From Scortum barcoo (lineage: Eukaryota > Chordata > Actinopteri > Centrarchiformes > Terapontidae), in assembly GCA_023238725.1 (NCBI GenBank), contig CM041546.1, positions 24,622,085-24,686,084 of the forward strand: a stretch of 64,000 nucleotides of DNA. The letters run 5' to 3'. Numbering within the stretch: position 1 is the first letter of the stretch; each line of letters starts with the position of its first letter. Below, in pieces: positions 12,485 through 24,390 of the stretch. The notes below the pieces were generated by a model. It searched no databases. It had not been told where the DNA came from and saw only the letters and a program-made list of their open reading frames with translations. The position numbers were made by a program, and so were the translations under genes.

Positions 12485-15400
12485 GGATGAACCCAGGGAA
12501 CTGGGATGTGTTGAACAGTGAAAATCTTTTGGAGCGTTAAGACGACTGAATTTATAGACTGGTAGGCAGTCTATACCAAAATGAGTCATTTCATGTGTTG
12601 TGATATTTAAAGTAAGTCATTAAAGTCAACACAATTAGTTTCAGAATAGGTTTTTAATTTGAATGAAATGTTTTTTCACTGTTTTTTTGCAGGGGATCAG
12701 TGGGAAAGGTCAGTGACTTTACTGTTGCATGTTTTGTTTTGATACCACTGTTATGTGGTATGGCAAATATTTTCACACTGATATACTAATGGGAATATTC
12801 TACTGACAGCATCTTTACAGAGCTACAGTGTCAGCCCAATGTACACTTAAATGTCCACTGCCATGGTTGTACTGCAGTGTAAATGAACTAACTTTAATCT
12901 TTAAATATGACACAACAGTCACACTCTCTCTCCTTCAGTTAGAAATGAGAGCAAAACAAATCTCACCTCATACTGTGGTAGTTATACAGATAACTCGGTA
13001 AACCTTCCCACAATGCTACAAATCAATGATCAGTACTGCTTTACGATAATACTTGACTGGATGTCAGTATAAATGTACTGAAATACCTCGATATGCCAGG
13101 GGTTTTGGTTGGTTTGTTTAAAAACATCAATTCCTATCCGGTCACTCGAGTAATAAATGTTTTTATTTGTATATTTGCAATTCACTGTATAACACATCCT
13201 CACATACACGCACAGAGTCATTGGTTTAGGGACAGAATGGGCTAAGACAGCGTTGGCCCCTTATACAAACACTGTTATCAGTCAAACTCTCTCCTCTACA
13301 AAAGTCAGAGTTAATACACACTGTGGAATGACTAAAGACCCAAGAGGAAGTCTCAGTTACTGTGTGGATAACAAATCACAGAATATGAAAACATCTCGTA
13401 ACAGCGAATGTCCTAACACAGCATTTGTCATATTTGTGCAAAAGATATTCAAAACCCACATCGGTGGATCACTAATCTGTGTGGGCTTACAGCATCCCTA
13501 TCTGTATTGTGAGCAGCTGCCACAACAACATACAAGCCTGCACATAACAAGGAAGAACTCTGTCTCAATATCCCCTCTCCACGATAGCATCTCCACTTCT
13601 GACAGTTCACAATAAAAGCAATTTCTAAACCAATATTGCGTTCAAGTGATTTTTAAGTGAAAAATTCAGTGATAGCTCTCTTCTCCTTTCGTCTCACATA
13701 CCCCAGCGAGGCATGCATCCCAACTGCCAAAGATCTCTGCGAGCACTGAGGAATTCTAAGTAGTTATGTATCTGAGATCCATCACCTCCGAGCTGCCACA
13801 CTGTCATCTGCAACACTCCCTCTGAGAAATAAATCACATGCTATATTCTGAATTATTCAATGTCTTCCATATTGGCTGCTTGGGTGCTCCATATGAAAGG
13901 TAGAAAAACAAGGTTAGGTTCAAAATAATGTCAACTGTAATTGGACATTATTTTTTCATAGAACCAAATAAAAATTCTTATGAAAATTTTAAAATGAAAT
14001 TTGGACAAGAATAATGTGGTTGTGGTTTAATATCTGTACTGTACTACAACATGCTGTGATGGCTGACACTGAAATCAGATGTATTTGTCTTCTTTCTTCT
14101 TCTTAACATGAATAATTGTGTAAAAATTCTCTCATTCCTTCAAAACAGTAACTACGACCACAAAACATCTTTTATACTGAGTGTCGTGATATCACACAAA
14201 CAGCAGAAACAAAGGAGCAAATTAAAGCTGCGTGACAAGCCTGATTCTTTGTTTTTATTGGAAACAGTGATGGACACCTAGCTCCCATTTATCTGTGTAG
14301 CCAAACGGCCAAACACTGATACAAAAGTATTAAAATCACTGTGATACTGACTACAGTGCCTCTCTTTCTGAATTTAAATGTCCAACAATGTCTGACCATG
14401 GCTGCAAAAAGACACAGTGGAAGTTCCATTTCTAGCTCAATGCTTCATAATGTGAGAGCACACAGCACATATAAATGAATTCATATCCTCTGAAACCGCT
14501 CACAAAAAGTTGCAAACAGCCATTCAGACTGTGTGTAGTAACATGTTGTGAAGAGAAACTGAGAAAAACTCAAAAAAGTTTCACGGCAGCAGGGGAGTCC
14601 CCTTGTTACAGTGTAAATTACCACCAACAAGGACACTCTAGAAAACGACAGCTCACAGAAAAGGAACTCCTTCTTTTGTCTCTTGTGTCCAACGTGACCT
14701 GACAGCGTGTGTGAATTCCTCTTTGTGGCTAAAAATACAACATCTGTTTCCCATAGCCCCCCAAACCAATGCATGGGAGCCTATAGGCCAAGGCTATCCT
14801 TTAAAAATGATCTATGTCCACGTGTGTCATCCTATGTGAGACCCTTCAGCTGGGGGCGATCTCTCTGAGCATTCTGCACCCCACTGTGGCTGGATTTCAG
14901 TTGGATGACCTATGACCCCTTTATAAAGAAACCTATTAGAGAATGACAGGAGTGCAGCTGACCAGCTGTCCCTTGAAACCACCACTAACATGTCTGTCTG
15001 CAAGCCCTTACTCAACTCGTATGTCACAGAGATGAAGGCTTTCACAATGTATGGAGAGTGAAATTATTTATGGTGTTGCCGTCCACTGTCTTTCGCCTTT
15101 ACAACCCATACACTCATCTCTAGGTCAAACACAGCCCCTGCATAAATGGTAAAAACACCATTCCAAATTCATTTTGCCTTTCTGCACGTCTTCTGCATAA
15201 ACCCAACGGTAAAACTCCTCTTCCAATATCCAGGCTAAAGCCCAACACCATGGAGTGCTGCAGTTTGTCAAACGTCCAGCGAACTCGTTAAATGTTTCTG
15301 TGAGTATGCCTGATGTCACATTTCTAAATGTGTTTTTTTCCTCTTCCAACAATCACTGATGAGTTCCAGGCGAGAGCCACTCGACGATGCCGGAGGCCAC

Positions 15401-17127
15401 TCCATTTGCACATGCAGGTACTGTAAAGATAAATCCATTTTGATTCACAAATAATGAAATAAAATTACAACAATTAAAGCCTGCACTCTCTGGAGTTGGT
15501 GCTACATTGAGTTTAGCACAGCAAATCACATGCAGCCTTTCAATAATGTTACTAACTTTAGTGGAGTTGAGTGGAGACCGCAACATCAGTGATTGGTCAT
15601 TTGCTTTGTTTCATCCTTTCGTGCTTCTATTGCTGCCGGTCTTGACAGCGAGGATGACATGATGCAGGTTAAACACATGCAAAGTCATGTTTCCCTTTAC
15701 AGTAATAGAAGATAAACTTACATCTTGATACTACATGTGACGACACCAGAATACAATGTCTGATGACTGCATGTCACGTCCATCTAGCGTGGTGGCTGCT
15801 CAGTGAGTGACTATAAATTCTAACCACCACAACCCCTCAGTGGAGAAATGTAATTGTGTCAGTTGCTCCCCTCCATTTACTTCTGACCTTTATGGTGAGT
15901 GCAGATTAAGTAGTGAAACATGTCACAGCCACCTAAGCACAGTAACTATAGTGACTAACATTTCCACTCATCAGTCAAATGTGTGTTTCTACACCTGCTC
16001 CTTCAGTTAAGTTGGAAACTACACAAACACTCACTATTTTATGCCACTGTCACTGTTGAAAGTATATTAATGAAACACTGCACAGGAGATCTCAAACCCA
16101 GCGTGTTCAGTACTGTGACATCCAGTTCATCCAACAAAGTCTGAGACTAGTTGTGAGACCAGGAGCTCTGGAGTAACATGGATGGTGCTCTTGTTGTGTT
16201 TATGTGAGAGTGTCCAAATTCACCCATATCCATATGCCACACAAAACAAAATTATGCTATAAAACTTTATTTTCACTCCTTTAAACAAACTCTCTGGAGT
16301 TTTTTGACGATTAGTGATTCTGTGAAACGATCTTTTAATGAACAGGTGCCTTTCCAATTTAAAAATCTTGTGTTCAGCCGTACACATTTCTGCCAATTGT
16401 GGAATTCATGGCAAAAATTTTAGCCTATTTACAGCCTATAGTCACTTACCACTATCAAACGCATACTTGCTTTCTAAAGCAACAGGTTTTTGACAGGAAT
16501 TAATGAGATGTTTGATATCATAAACAACCAGAAATAATCTCTCCTTCTGAATAATAACAGTTAAATAATATAATATCAAAGACAGAGCTCTACAGTCCTT
16601 GATATGGTCTCCTGGTTTTCACAATGCTCCACCACTTAGAGCAGCCATTATTTAACACCTGATAAAAGAGTGAGAGGGATTCAGACAGAAAAAAACATCT
16701 AACTGCCTCCCTAAGTGTCTGTCTCTTCTCTTATCTCTGAGTGTCTTTCTCACTTAAACTCTTCCTCTCTATTCCTCGCCGTTTCTGTCTCCATCTCTGG
16801 CTTACGGTCATAAATCAACGGTTACATAAACTGCCTTCAAGTTAGTTTCCACCAGTGTTACATGAGAATCCCTTAAGTACAAAACAGGATGTTACAGGAC
16901 CCCTGTTCATACAGTTCAGCTAAGTTTGTGTGTAGCAGAATTAAACAGTTTTCTTAAACAGGTTTTTTAACGGATGTGGGCACAAATACATCAAATACGA
17001 ATACAACTGTCTCCGTATGTGTGGGCTCTGTTGCACAGGAACACTGGGAGGGAGCCAAGTCACCTTTTTCCATGATATAACGATCTTAAATCAACTTAGA
17101 CTTTTGTTTAAAACTCCCCATTTTTTC

Positions 17128-17152
17128 CACACACACACACACACACACACAC
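17128..17152. repeat. (CA)n microsatellite
   Basis: Uninterrupted CA tract of about 12 units. Confidence 0.95.
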
Positions 17153-18869
17153 GTAGCAGGCACATTTAGACTCACCTGGACAAGCAGAGCACTTTCTGTG
17201 TTCATATGTATAAAACAGACTCACACTGAGTGGTACGCATACAAGTAACTGCCTCTCTACTTTAACTCCCCAAAACCACATACAGACACACACTGCAATC
17301 TCATAAACACATACAGGTGATGCAGAGGATCTATGTGCAGGGTTGTGGTTGTAATAACAGCAAAGCAGACAAAGGGCAGCCTTGAAGCTAACTGCCTTCA
17401 ACAACTGACAATGAATGATTATGTATGCATTACGTCTCCTATTGTATATTTTCAGTTCACCTGAAATTCTTGGTGGATCATTGTCATTTGGTGATGATTT
17501 AACAACTTGTGAGGGTACTGATGTTGGTCTCACCACATTGATAACACACACATACACAACAGGCTGCTTGGCAGTAAAGCACAGTTTATTTATTTACTTA
17601 TCAAGTTCACTTTTGAGGCATTTTACCTTTATCTGGTAGTGACATGCAGAAGAGACAAGAACTGAGGAGATGTAACAAGTGAGAAATCGTCGTCTCGTCC
17701 CCTACGAGAATAAAACCATCATGTTGTGGTTATATAGCATGCATCGTGACATCGCAACAGTGAAGCCACTGGATGCATTTTCAAACGTGTTTTTAAAACA
17801 ACCCCACACACTAAATGATTTCTGAATTGACCAAAAGAGTCTGATTTTAAGGTTAAATTATGGTGGTTTTGCCTCGTCTTGTCTCATAATGTGTGCCAAA
17901 TTTCCTTGTGTTCAAACATCGGCACACTGACCGGCTGTGTTGCTTATTTTCTTATGGTGGTCTAACTTTTTTCATGCAGCAAGACTTACAGTAACTGGTC
18001 AGTGGAAAACTCTGAACCACTGACAGGAAATTTTTATGGTGACTTTAACAAAAACAGAACCTCCAAAAAGATGTTAGTTCTTGCAGAATGGGTAAGGAAA
18101 AAATAGTGACTACATTTTCCTGCCCTACTGTTGCCAAATCGTTAAAAGGAAACTAATGAGCTGAACCTAGCAGCATTACAGTATCAGCTCTACATAACAC
18201 AGTTAAGTACAAAGTAGAAGTGATTTAATATTTTAATGTTATATATGCACATGTAGACCTTATATACATTATACTGTATATACCTATATCAATACCTTTA
18301 AATGGAGCCTACAGAGATAGGGCCATCTCCAGAGACAAATGCGGGGGAAAAAAACAGACCTGACCCGTTGTGGGTTTTGTGTAAATGAAAGCAAATACCA
18401 CTCAGTCATCCTATTTCTTCTGTTCTTATGTGGGTGTGTGTGTTGAGCAGTCCGCATGAAATGAAAGCGGCATTGTGAAGCGTCAAACAAAAAATTTACA
18501 CAACTGATTGCAATAAGCTGTCAATGTTTAGATCCAACACGACTTCTTTAAGTGTAAAGAAGGCTTCACACACCAGTTTGGCATCCCACACAGGTAAATT
18601 GTTCTCAGTATATTCATGCATTGCTTCTTGACATTTTGACATCAAAGAAACATGCCATTGTGTCAGCACCGAGATGAGATAAAAAAATATGGGTGCAGCC
18701 CTAAATATTGTATTAAAAATGTTTATATTTGGCCTCTTCCTGCATAATGTGTGTGTTTGTGTAATTCTTGCTGGAAAACATTCTACAATAGACAAGCACA
18801 CACATGTGCTCGTCAAGAGAATTATCCAGTGCTGCAGGATGTCAGATAAAGCCTGGCTGCATGCTAGAG

Positions 18870-18892
18870 GTGTGTGTGTGTGTGTGTGTGTG
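18870..18892. repeat. (TG)n microsatellite
   Basis: Uninterrupted TG tract of about 11 units; it is translated as Thr-His repeats in a spurious minus-strand open frame. Confidence 0.95.
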
Positions 18893-19845
18893 GTGGCTCT
18901 TTCTACAGGGTGAACGCTGCCAATATACCCACCCAACACACACATAACACGCAAACGTGCATAAATTAGATAACAGAACACAATCATTTGTAAGACAGAC
19001 AAAAACAGACAGAAGAAAGACATGACATTGCTTTTCATCAAAATGGCCTCTTCTGCGATTCTGTGAAAAATACCTTGATGAAACTTTGACATTCAGGAGA
19101 GATAAGCGGAGGATCACCAACACTAAACAAGTCCTAAAAGTCCAATGTATATTTGCCGGATCTTTATCTAACACTGTGCCATTCACTGATAAAAAGCGCT
19201 CCCGTTCACATGGGCCATGTAAGGTATTATGTCACAACAACCTTCCTCCAAAAACCAAACTGTAAATCCAATCTAATCAGCACAGCAAATGCTAATTTGT
19301 GTCCTAATCCTCTGCTCAGTGCTGAACATTTAATTGGATGGAGTCAGTGGATATCTGCAACTAGGACACTTCAGACAGTGACAAAGACCTGTTACATGCT
19401 CTTGGCTGGTCTCCACTTCATTAAGTTGGAAGAGGGAGGCACTGCTGGGGAGGGAATGAGAGGAAGAGATAAAGTCTCACAGCAGATGAGCTCTAGAGGA
19501 GGAGAGAGGGGAGGAGGAGAGAATGAGAGTGTGGACTATTGTAGGGAGATCCGAACCACTTGTTATGCACATTTCGCTTTCTTTCCACCCTATTTGGGCT
19601 AAATGTGGGCTGACATGCTATTGTTTGAAGCAGGCAGGGAGGTGGGGGTGTGTGTGTGTGTTTGTGCAGGGCCACGAGGAGACGGGGGTTCTCAAGCACT
19701 AGACACTTGTCAAGAAAATTCCAGAAGAAACTCAAAAGTCCATTGGAATGCCCTTATCTCATTATCTCATATTGGATTTCTTCAGAAAAACTAAATATTA
19801 CGGCTGACCTTAAGACAGTGAGGGTTCCATTTTTGCAGCGCATAC

Positions 19846-20050
19846 CTCTGACGTCTCCCCATCCCCTCTGAGGGGGGCAGGTGGCAGCTGCTCAGCCCCC
19901 TCCCTGCCTCTGACTCTCTGGCAGACGGAGCCAGCAGCAGCTCCAGCCCACACTACTGCCTCTAACATTAGCAACGCTCTGGGAGGAAAAGCCATGTGGA
20001 GCTGCCCATCACTCCCAGCTACACAACGCGCTCAACCCCCGTAATGATCA
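19846..20050 (-). other. Possible alternative non-coding first exon of ncald
   Basis: A GC-richer patch within the intron. On the minus strand it ends CGTCAGAG|GTATGC, a fair splice donor (intron from 19845). A CRE-like TGACGTCT lies at the 3' end of this candidate exon (19849-19856). The 5' limit is a guess. It sits about 600 bp from the stronger first-exon candidate, so it may be an alternative start or just GC-rich intron. Confidence 0.25.
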
Positions 20051-20449
20051 CACTCTCCTCTCTCTCTTCTGTTGTGCACTCACTTCCTGCAGGGGGTGAA
20101 AACAGATCCGCCTGTGTTTGGTGAGAAAGAAAGCAACTAGTCTTCGAGATCACACCCCGACCAGGGATCTCCCTTGAAACCTCAAACATCACACTGTATT
20201 TCTGCCTTTCGCCTAGTTATGTGATTTAAGGGTGACAAAAAGAGTTACTCGACATACGCAGAGCCTCATTCACTCTCTGTCAGGGAATTCATCTGAAAGG
20301 CAACTTCCCCTCTGCACAAGCATGCGACTCAAACTCTTGAGCTCAGAGCTCTCCTTCAGCTTTAACTTGCTGCACACCCCCTCTGGAAGCAACCACTAGC
20401 TGCTGAAGCACACAACACACACACAAAAGAGAAAACGTGGGAAGCTTAC

Positions 20450-20700
20450 CTCACTTTGTAGCAACGTACAAGCCGTTCAGCAGTCCATCACCCAACACTT
20501 TGTCTCTAGATTAAGTTTGTGGGTGCAGCAGCAGCAGAAGAAGAAGCAGAAGCAACAGGCGAGAATAGAGAGCACAGAGAGACAAAGATGAGAGCAAGAG
20601 AGAGGGGGGGAGACACCGCGGAGGGGGGGAGGAGATGACGGGTTGAGACGGAGCTAACGGTGGCTGACAGACTCGCAGAGACTCCTAGTCTGAGCAGAGA
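20450..20700 (-). other. ncald: Probable non-coding first exon of ncald (5' UTR)
   Basis: Reading the minus strand, a GC-richer, CpG-bearing leader with a (TGC/TTC)n stretch runs to GTGAG|GTAAGC, a strong splice donor with the intron starting at 20449. No long open frame begins in it, as expected for a leader exon; the next acceptor in phase with this model is at 2731 before the ATG exon. The TSS is unknown; 20700 is an estimate placed below the CRE at 20757-20764. Confidence 0.6.
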
Positions 20701-20800
20701 GGTTTGTTAAAAGCTCACAAACTAATTCGTTCCTCTGCCTGCCTGCCTCTCCGGCTTGACGTCAGAGCGGTCACATGACCCCGCTCTGGTGTGGAGGGGA
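20701..20800 (-). promoter_or_regulatory. ncald: Probable ncald core promoter region
   Basis: Contains a perfect CRE palindrome TGACGTCA (20757-20764), an E-box-like TCACATGA just right of it (20770-20777), and several CpGs. No TATA box is seen. It sits immediately upstream of the proposed first exon. Confidence 0.5.
20757..20764. promoter_or_regulatory. CRE (CREB/ATF site)
   Basis: Exact palindrome TGACGTCA. CREs of this form within about 100 bp of a start site are bound by CREB/ATF proteins; it would link a calcium-sensor gene to cAMP/Ca2+ signalling. The link is inference. Confidence 0.6.
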
Positions 20801-20820
20801 AATGAAAGGGGAGGGGAGAT

Positions 20821-20822
<2 letters not shown>

Positions 20823-20860
<38 letters not shown>
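20823..20860. repeat. (GA)n microsatellite beside the promoter
   Basis: About 19 GA units, followed by interrupted GA/CAGA sequence to about 20886. GA tracts near promoters can be GAGA-factor-like or nucleosome-poor; here only the repeat is seen. Confidence 0.95.
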
Positions 20861-20868
<8 letters not shown>

Positions 20869-20886
20869 GGGAGAGAAAGAGAGAGC

Positions 20887-23800
20887 TGGAGAAGCCTGCG
20901 TTACCGTGGTAACAGGCACACTGCACCACAATGATTTCAATAGGTCATCTGACACACATGCACAGACTGACACATGCACAGAGATTCTTACATGGAGAGA
21001 AAAGACGAGCTTGGTGCTGCGCAGACACACTCATCTAGTAAAAGGTGAAGCGAGTGAAGGAGAGAGACAGAATAGGAAACTGATACAAAGTGGTTCCAAG
21101 TTTCCAACGCCAGCAAAAAAACAAAAAACAAAAAAGGAATTTGCATCAGACAAACTGCACTTTTGAACTTGTGCTTCAAGTCCTTGAACCAAAATAAGCA
21201 GCGTGATCTGCTCTTCACACCAAGTTTGTTTTTACTGCAGCACAAAAAAGGGGATTTTCCACAGTTTATTATTTTTTTGGTAACAAAATCCCATATATTT
21301 TCCATGATTTGGCAAAGAGCTTATGTTTATCAGAGCCAAATTAAACCAGGACCTTTCCTCTATGTTGTCACTCGGAAATACCAAAGAATCCTTCATTTCT
21401 TTAAGACTCCAGTGATTAATTCCACACATGACTAATAAAAGAACAATATCTGTAAAAGGGGTATGGAGAAGAATGTAATAACTTTCATTACTTTAGGGAA
21501 GTAGGGACTACAGTGGCTCCAGTTTCAATTGCTTTCATTTCATTTATATAATAACACTGAGACGAGGTGAAGAAGCACACCTCAACAAAAAGATCCAATT
21601 TCAGGTATAACACCCTGATTAACAGCCAGTCAACACCAAAAACAAGAAAGAAAAGAAAATGGCTATCATTAAAACTGCATGTCTCATTAGCAGGGTAGAC
21701 ATTAAACAAATGCTTTGTAGTTGCTGTCAGAGTTAATGATGCACATCAGCTCGGACTCTCTCAGGTAGCAGTGTCTGGCAAAAAGATGGCAGAAACCTCT
21801 GTCTTCCTACAATAACAGACTAATCCTCATTTAAACCCAAGGCTACAATGCTGCTGTCAGTGAATTACTCTCAAGAAAACTAGAGTAACAGTTTTGACAT
21901 TTACTTGCTTTGTTGCTGAGAGAAGATTAATACCACATTCATGTTTCTATGTCAAACAGTATTAATTAGTGAGCTTTAGAGGAGCAAACAGGCAGATTTT
22001 TTTCCTATTCCTTGAACAATAAAAACTTTACTCCAGTTTGAATATAGCATAACGTTGTTATTAATTTCTTTCTTGCAGCAAGAAAACTATCCAGTCATCC
22101 AAAACAAAATATCCAAAAAACTTCACCACTGAAGTCTTTTGTGGTTTTATTTATTTTCAAAACAATTTATTAAGTTAAAGCATGTGCACTGCCTCAGTGC
22201 GTGTGTATATACAGCAACTGCTGAATTTTGACATTTTTATGTGCTCATGTGTTAAAGCATGACCATACCTCAAGTTCCAAATGTGCTGTGCACTGTGTCA
22301 AGTTTATCTGGGGCAGGGCAAAGTGTCAGACAAAGACTGAGGGTGTGCAGTGTGGGAAGAAAAACTTCTTCGGGGTCTACCAACTCCTTATCCCATCCTC
22401 CACTCACCCAAGCTGTGAGTATGAAGAGCTTTGGGCTGATTACATTCATCTGAACAGCATCTGCTAGCGTGTTGAATGGAGCGCAGTGGGGCCCAGATTA
22501 GGGTGGGGTAGTGTGGAGGGTGGAGCGAGGTCAGCCAAGTGAAAACCACCCCCCACTGGACTGCTGTGAGCAAGGGTATGTATGACTGAGTGAAAGGCAC
22601 ATGGACAGAGACACAAGATGAAATGCCACACAGGGCAGAGAGCATCGACAGAGTGCAGGGGAAAGTCATTTAATAAAGCCTGCAGCTTTGATAAACATGA
22701 CTGTAAAGATCCTGCTGGGGAGTAAAGCAGAGACAAGAATGGAAACCATCAGGACAGAGAGCAGCAAAGCACAAAAAGATCAGATCAAATAAGACACTGA
22801 AATGAGAGTCTGACTGTTAGGTGGGTAAATTGGTTACGGGATAAATCATTTAGACTAAAGCCTGGGCTGGGATCAGTGGGATGACTACTGATGTCTCAAG
22901 GTGAATACATCGTCCTTCAGAGTAAGTTTTGGTAAAGCATCACTGAATTCACCATTCTGAAAATGCCAAGTTGTTTAATATGACCTGCCTTTGAAGGTGG
23001 GATGAGATGTGGTCAATATAATGAAGGGTTGGGGGATGATAGAGGAGAAGAATTCGTTGGTACAGGAGATGAATAAATAAAACGTGCTGCAGAAAAATGA
23101 CTGTGGGTAACTCTTGGTCACTGCACTGCATGTTTCACATTTTCAACCCCCTGCATATCTGGCCCATCGCTGTGGAAGGAGAGCACGACTGTCAGATTTT
23201 CAATCGAAAAAACACAAAGATATGGTAGTGTAGACCAGCTGGTCTGACCTTTTCAAAGGGCCTTTTCACTGCTTTTAGACTCTCTGAACAGCACTTCAGT
23301 AGAGCCTCTGTGTGTGTGTGTTAGGATGTAGGGTGGGTAACCAGCACTAGAGGGAATTCCTTCCTCCTAAAGACTCAGGAAGCAACAGCATGGGCGGAAG
23401 AGAAAACAACTTCTCTTTCCAAGGCAAACCCTTTAGAAGTTGTTCCTTTGGAAGAGGAAACACTCCCCGCACTCTGTCACTGTTAGAAACTCACTTTTAA
23501 ATAACTCCATTGTCTGCAGCAAGTGCCTAAAATCAGCTGAGGGTAGAAAAAAGTCAGGTATGAAACAATAGACTCTCACAAATTCCTGAAATTGCAAATG
23601 AACCCAGTGAAAGATAAGGAATGTATGCTTATGGCTGTGTTGTAAGAGTTTTTGTAAAGGTGAAAGTGGTACTGGGCATTGAGATCTAAAATCAGACAGC
23701 TGGACCTGTATCAGAGTCGTGATGTTAATCCCAGCAGCTGAGCTGGAGGAATTAGATAACGGCAGATTATACATTGGATAATCAGCTGTCAGGGAGGGAA

Positions 23801-24206
23801 GGCCCAGAACCCTTAACAAGGTTTAAGTGTCTTATCCAACAAATCAATGAAAGCCCACACAATGTTTCCCCTACAATCTCACGTAATAGAGATTTAGTTA
23901 TTAGTGTCTCATTATTCATCTCAATGAAACTGAAGCAATACTTTGAGAAAACTACTGCTGGTGGTTGATCTACAGAGATGTATTTCTGTGTGTCAAATAA
24001 GAGAACAAATAAAACAGTTGCTTGAAACATTTGGATGACACTGTTTTGCATAACACGCACCTCAAAATGCTCAATGTCCATTCCATCGATACTACAACTG
24101 CTCACTCTCCACGATAGAATGACTTGTGACTGTGATACAGGCATGATGTGATTTAAACAGATTTTTTTATTTTAGGTGGCACACTCTCCTCTGTGACCTT
24201 CTACTC
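20887..24206. other. Non-coding stretch upstream of ncald
   Basis: No gene, RNA or strong repeat recognised. Open frames here are short and overlap in all directions without codon structure. Confidence 0.5.
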
Positions 24207-24390
24207 CAGTGTTTCCCCTACCATTATAATAGGGGGGCGCCCAGCCCCCCCAACGGCACCCCCCGCCCCCTTTACTGGTCAAGTTAGTGGTACGAAATTG
24301 CTCTCTGTCTCGTGCCCCCCCCCCGACAAACATGTCGCGTCACATTGCATAATATACTCTAAGTATCGCGCCTGTTGCGCACACCCAACA
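24207..24390 (+). mobile_element. hAT-like terminal fragment (CAGTGTTTCCCC end)
   Basis: CAGTGTTTCCCCTACCATTA at 24207 is a typical hAT-type terminus seen in many fish repeats. It is followed by a very C/G-rich stretch with AGGGGGGCGCC and CCCCCC runs. The partner terminus is not found; the Tc1 copy at about 24391 abuts or interrupts it. Confidence 0.5.

Larger units (their letters stand above)
2731..20443 (-). other. ncald: ncald long 5' intron (non-coding)
   Basis: This stretch joins the acceptor at 2731 to the probable first exon ending at 20450. It holds microsatellites, two fragments of a dispersed repeat (about 5549-5715 and 7370-7500), a G12 run at 9779-9790 and a GAG-rich stretch at 10571-10599. 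I recognise no protein-coding exon in it. The longer open frames (for example around 18496-19092, 17108-17557, 13253-13615) are low complexity or unlike any family I know. Intron status depends on the first-exon call at 20450. Confidence 0.6.

Noticed and set aside
17108..17557. 149-codon minus-strand open frame
   Set aside because: Ends in CVCVCV from a CA tract and shows no domain.
18496..19092. 198-codon minus-strand open frame
   Set aside because: It runs through a TG microsatellite (Thr-His repeats), matches no family I know, and overlaps open frames on the other strand; it reads as chance.
19153..19602. 149-codon plus-strand open frame
   Set aside because: Gly/Glu-rich end comes from a purine-rich stretch; no recognisable domain, no splice context.
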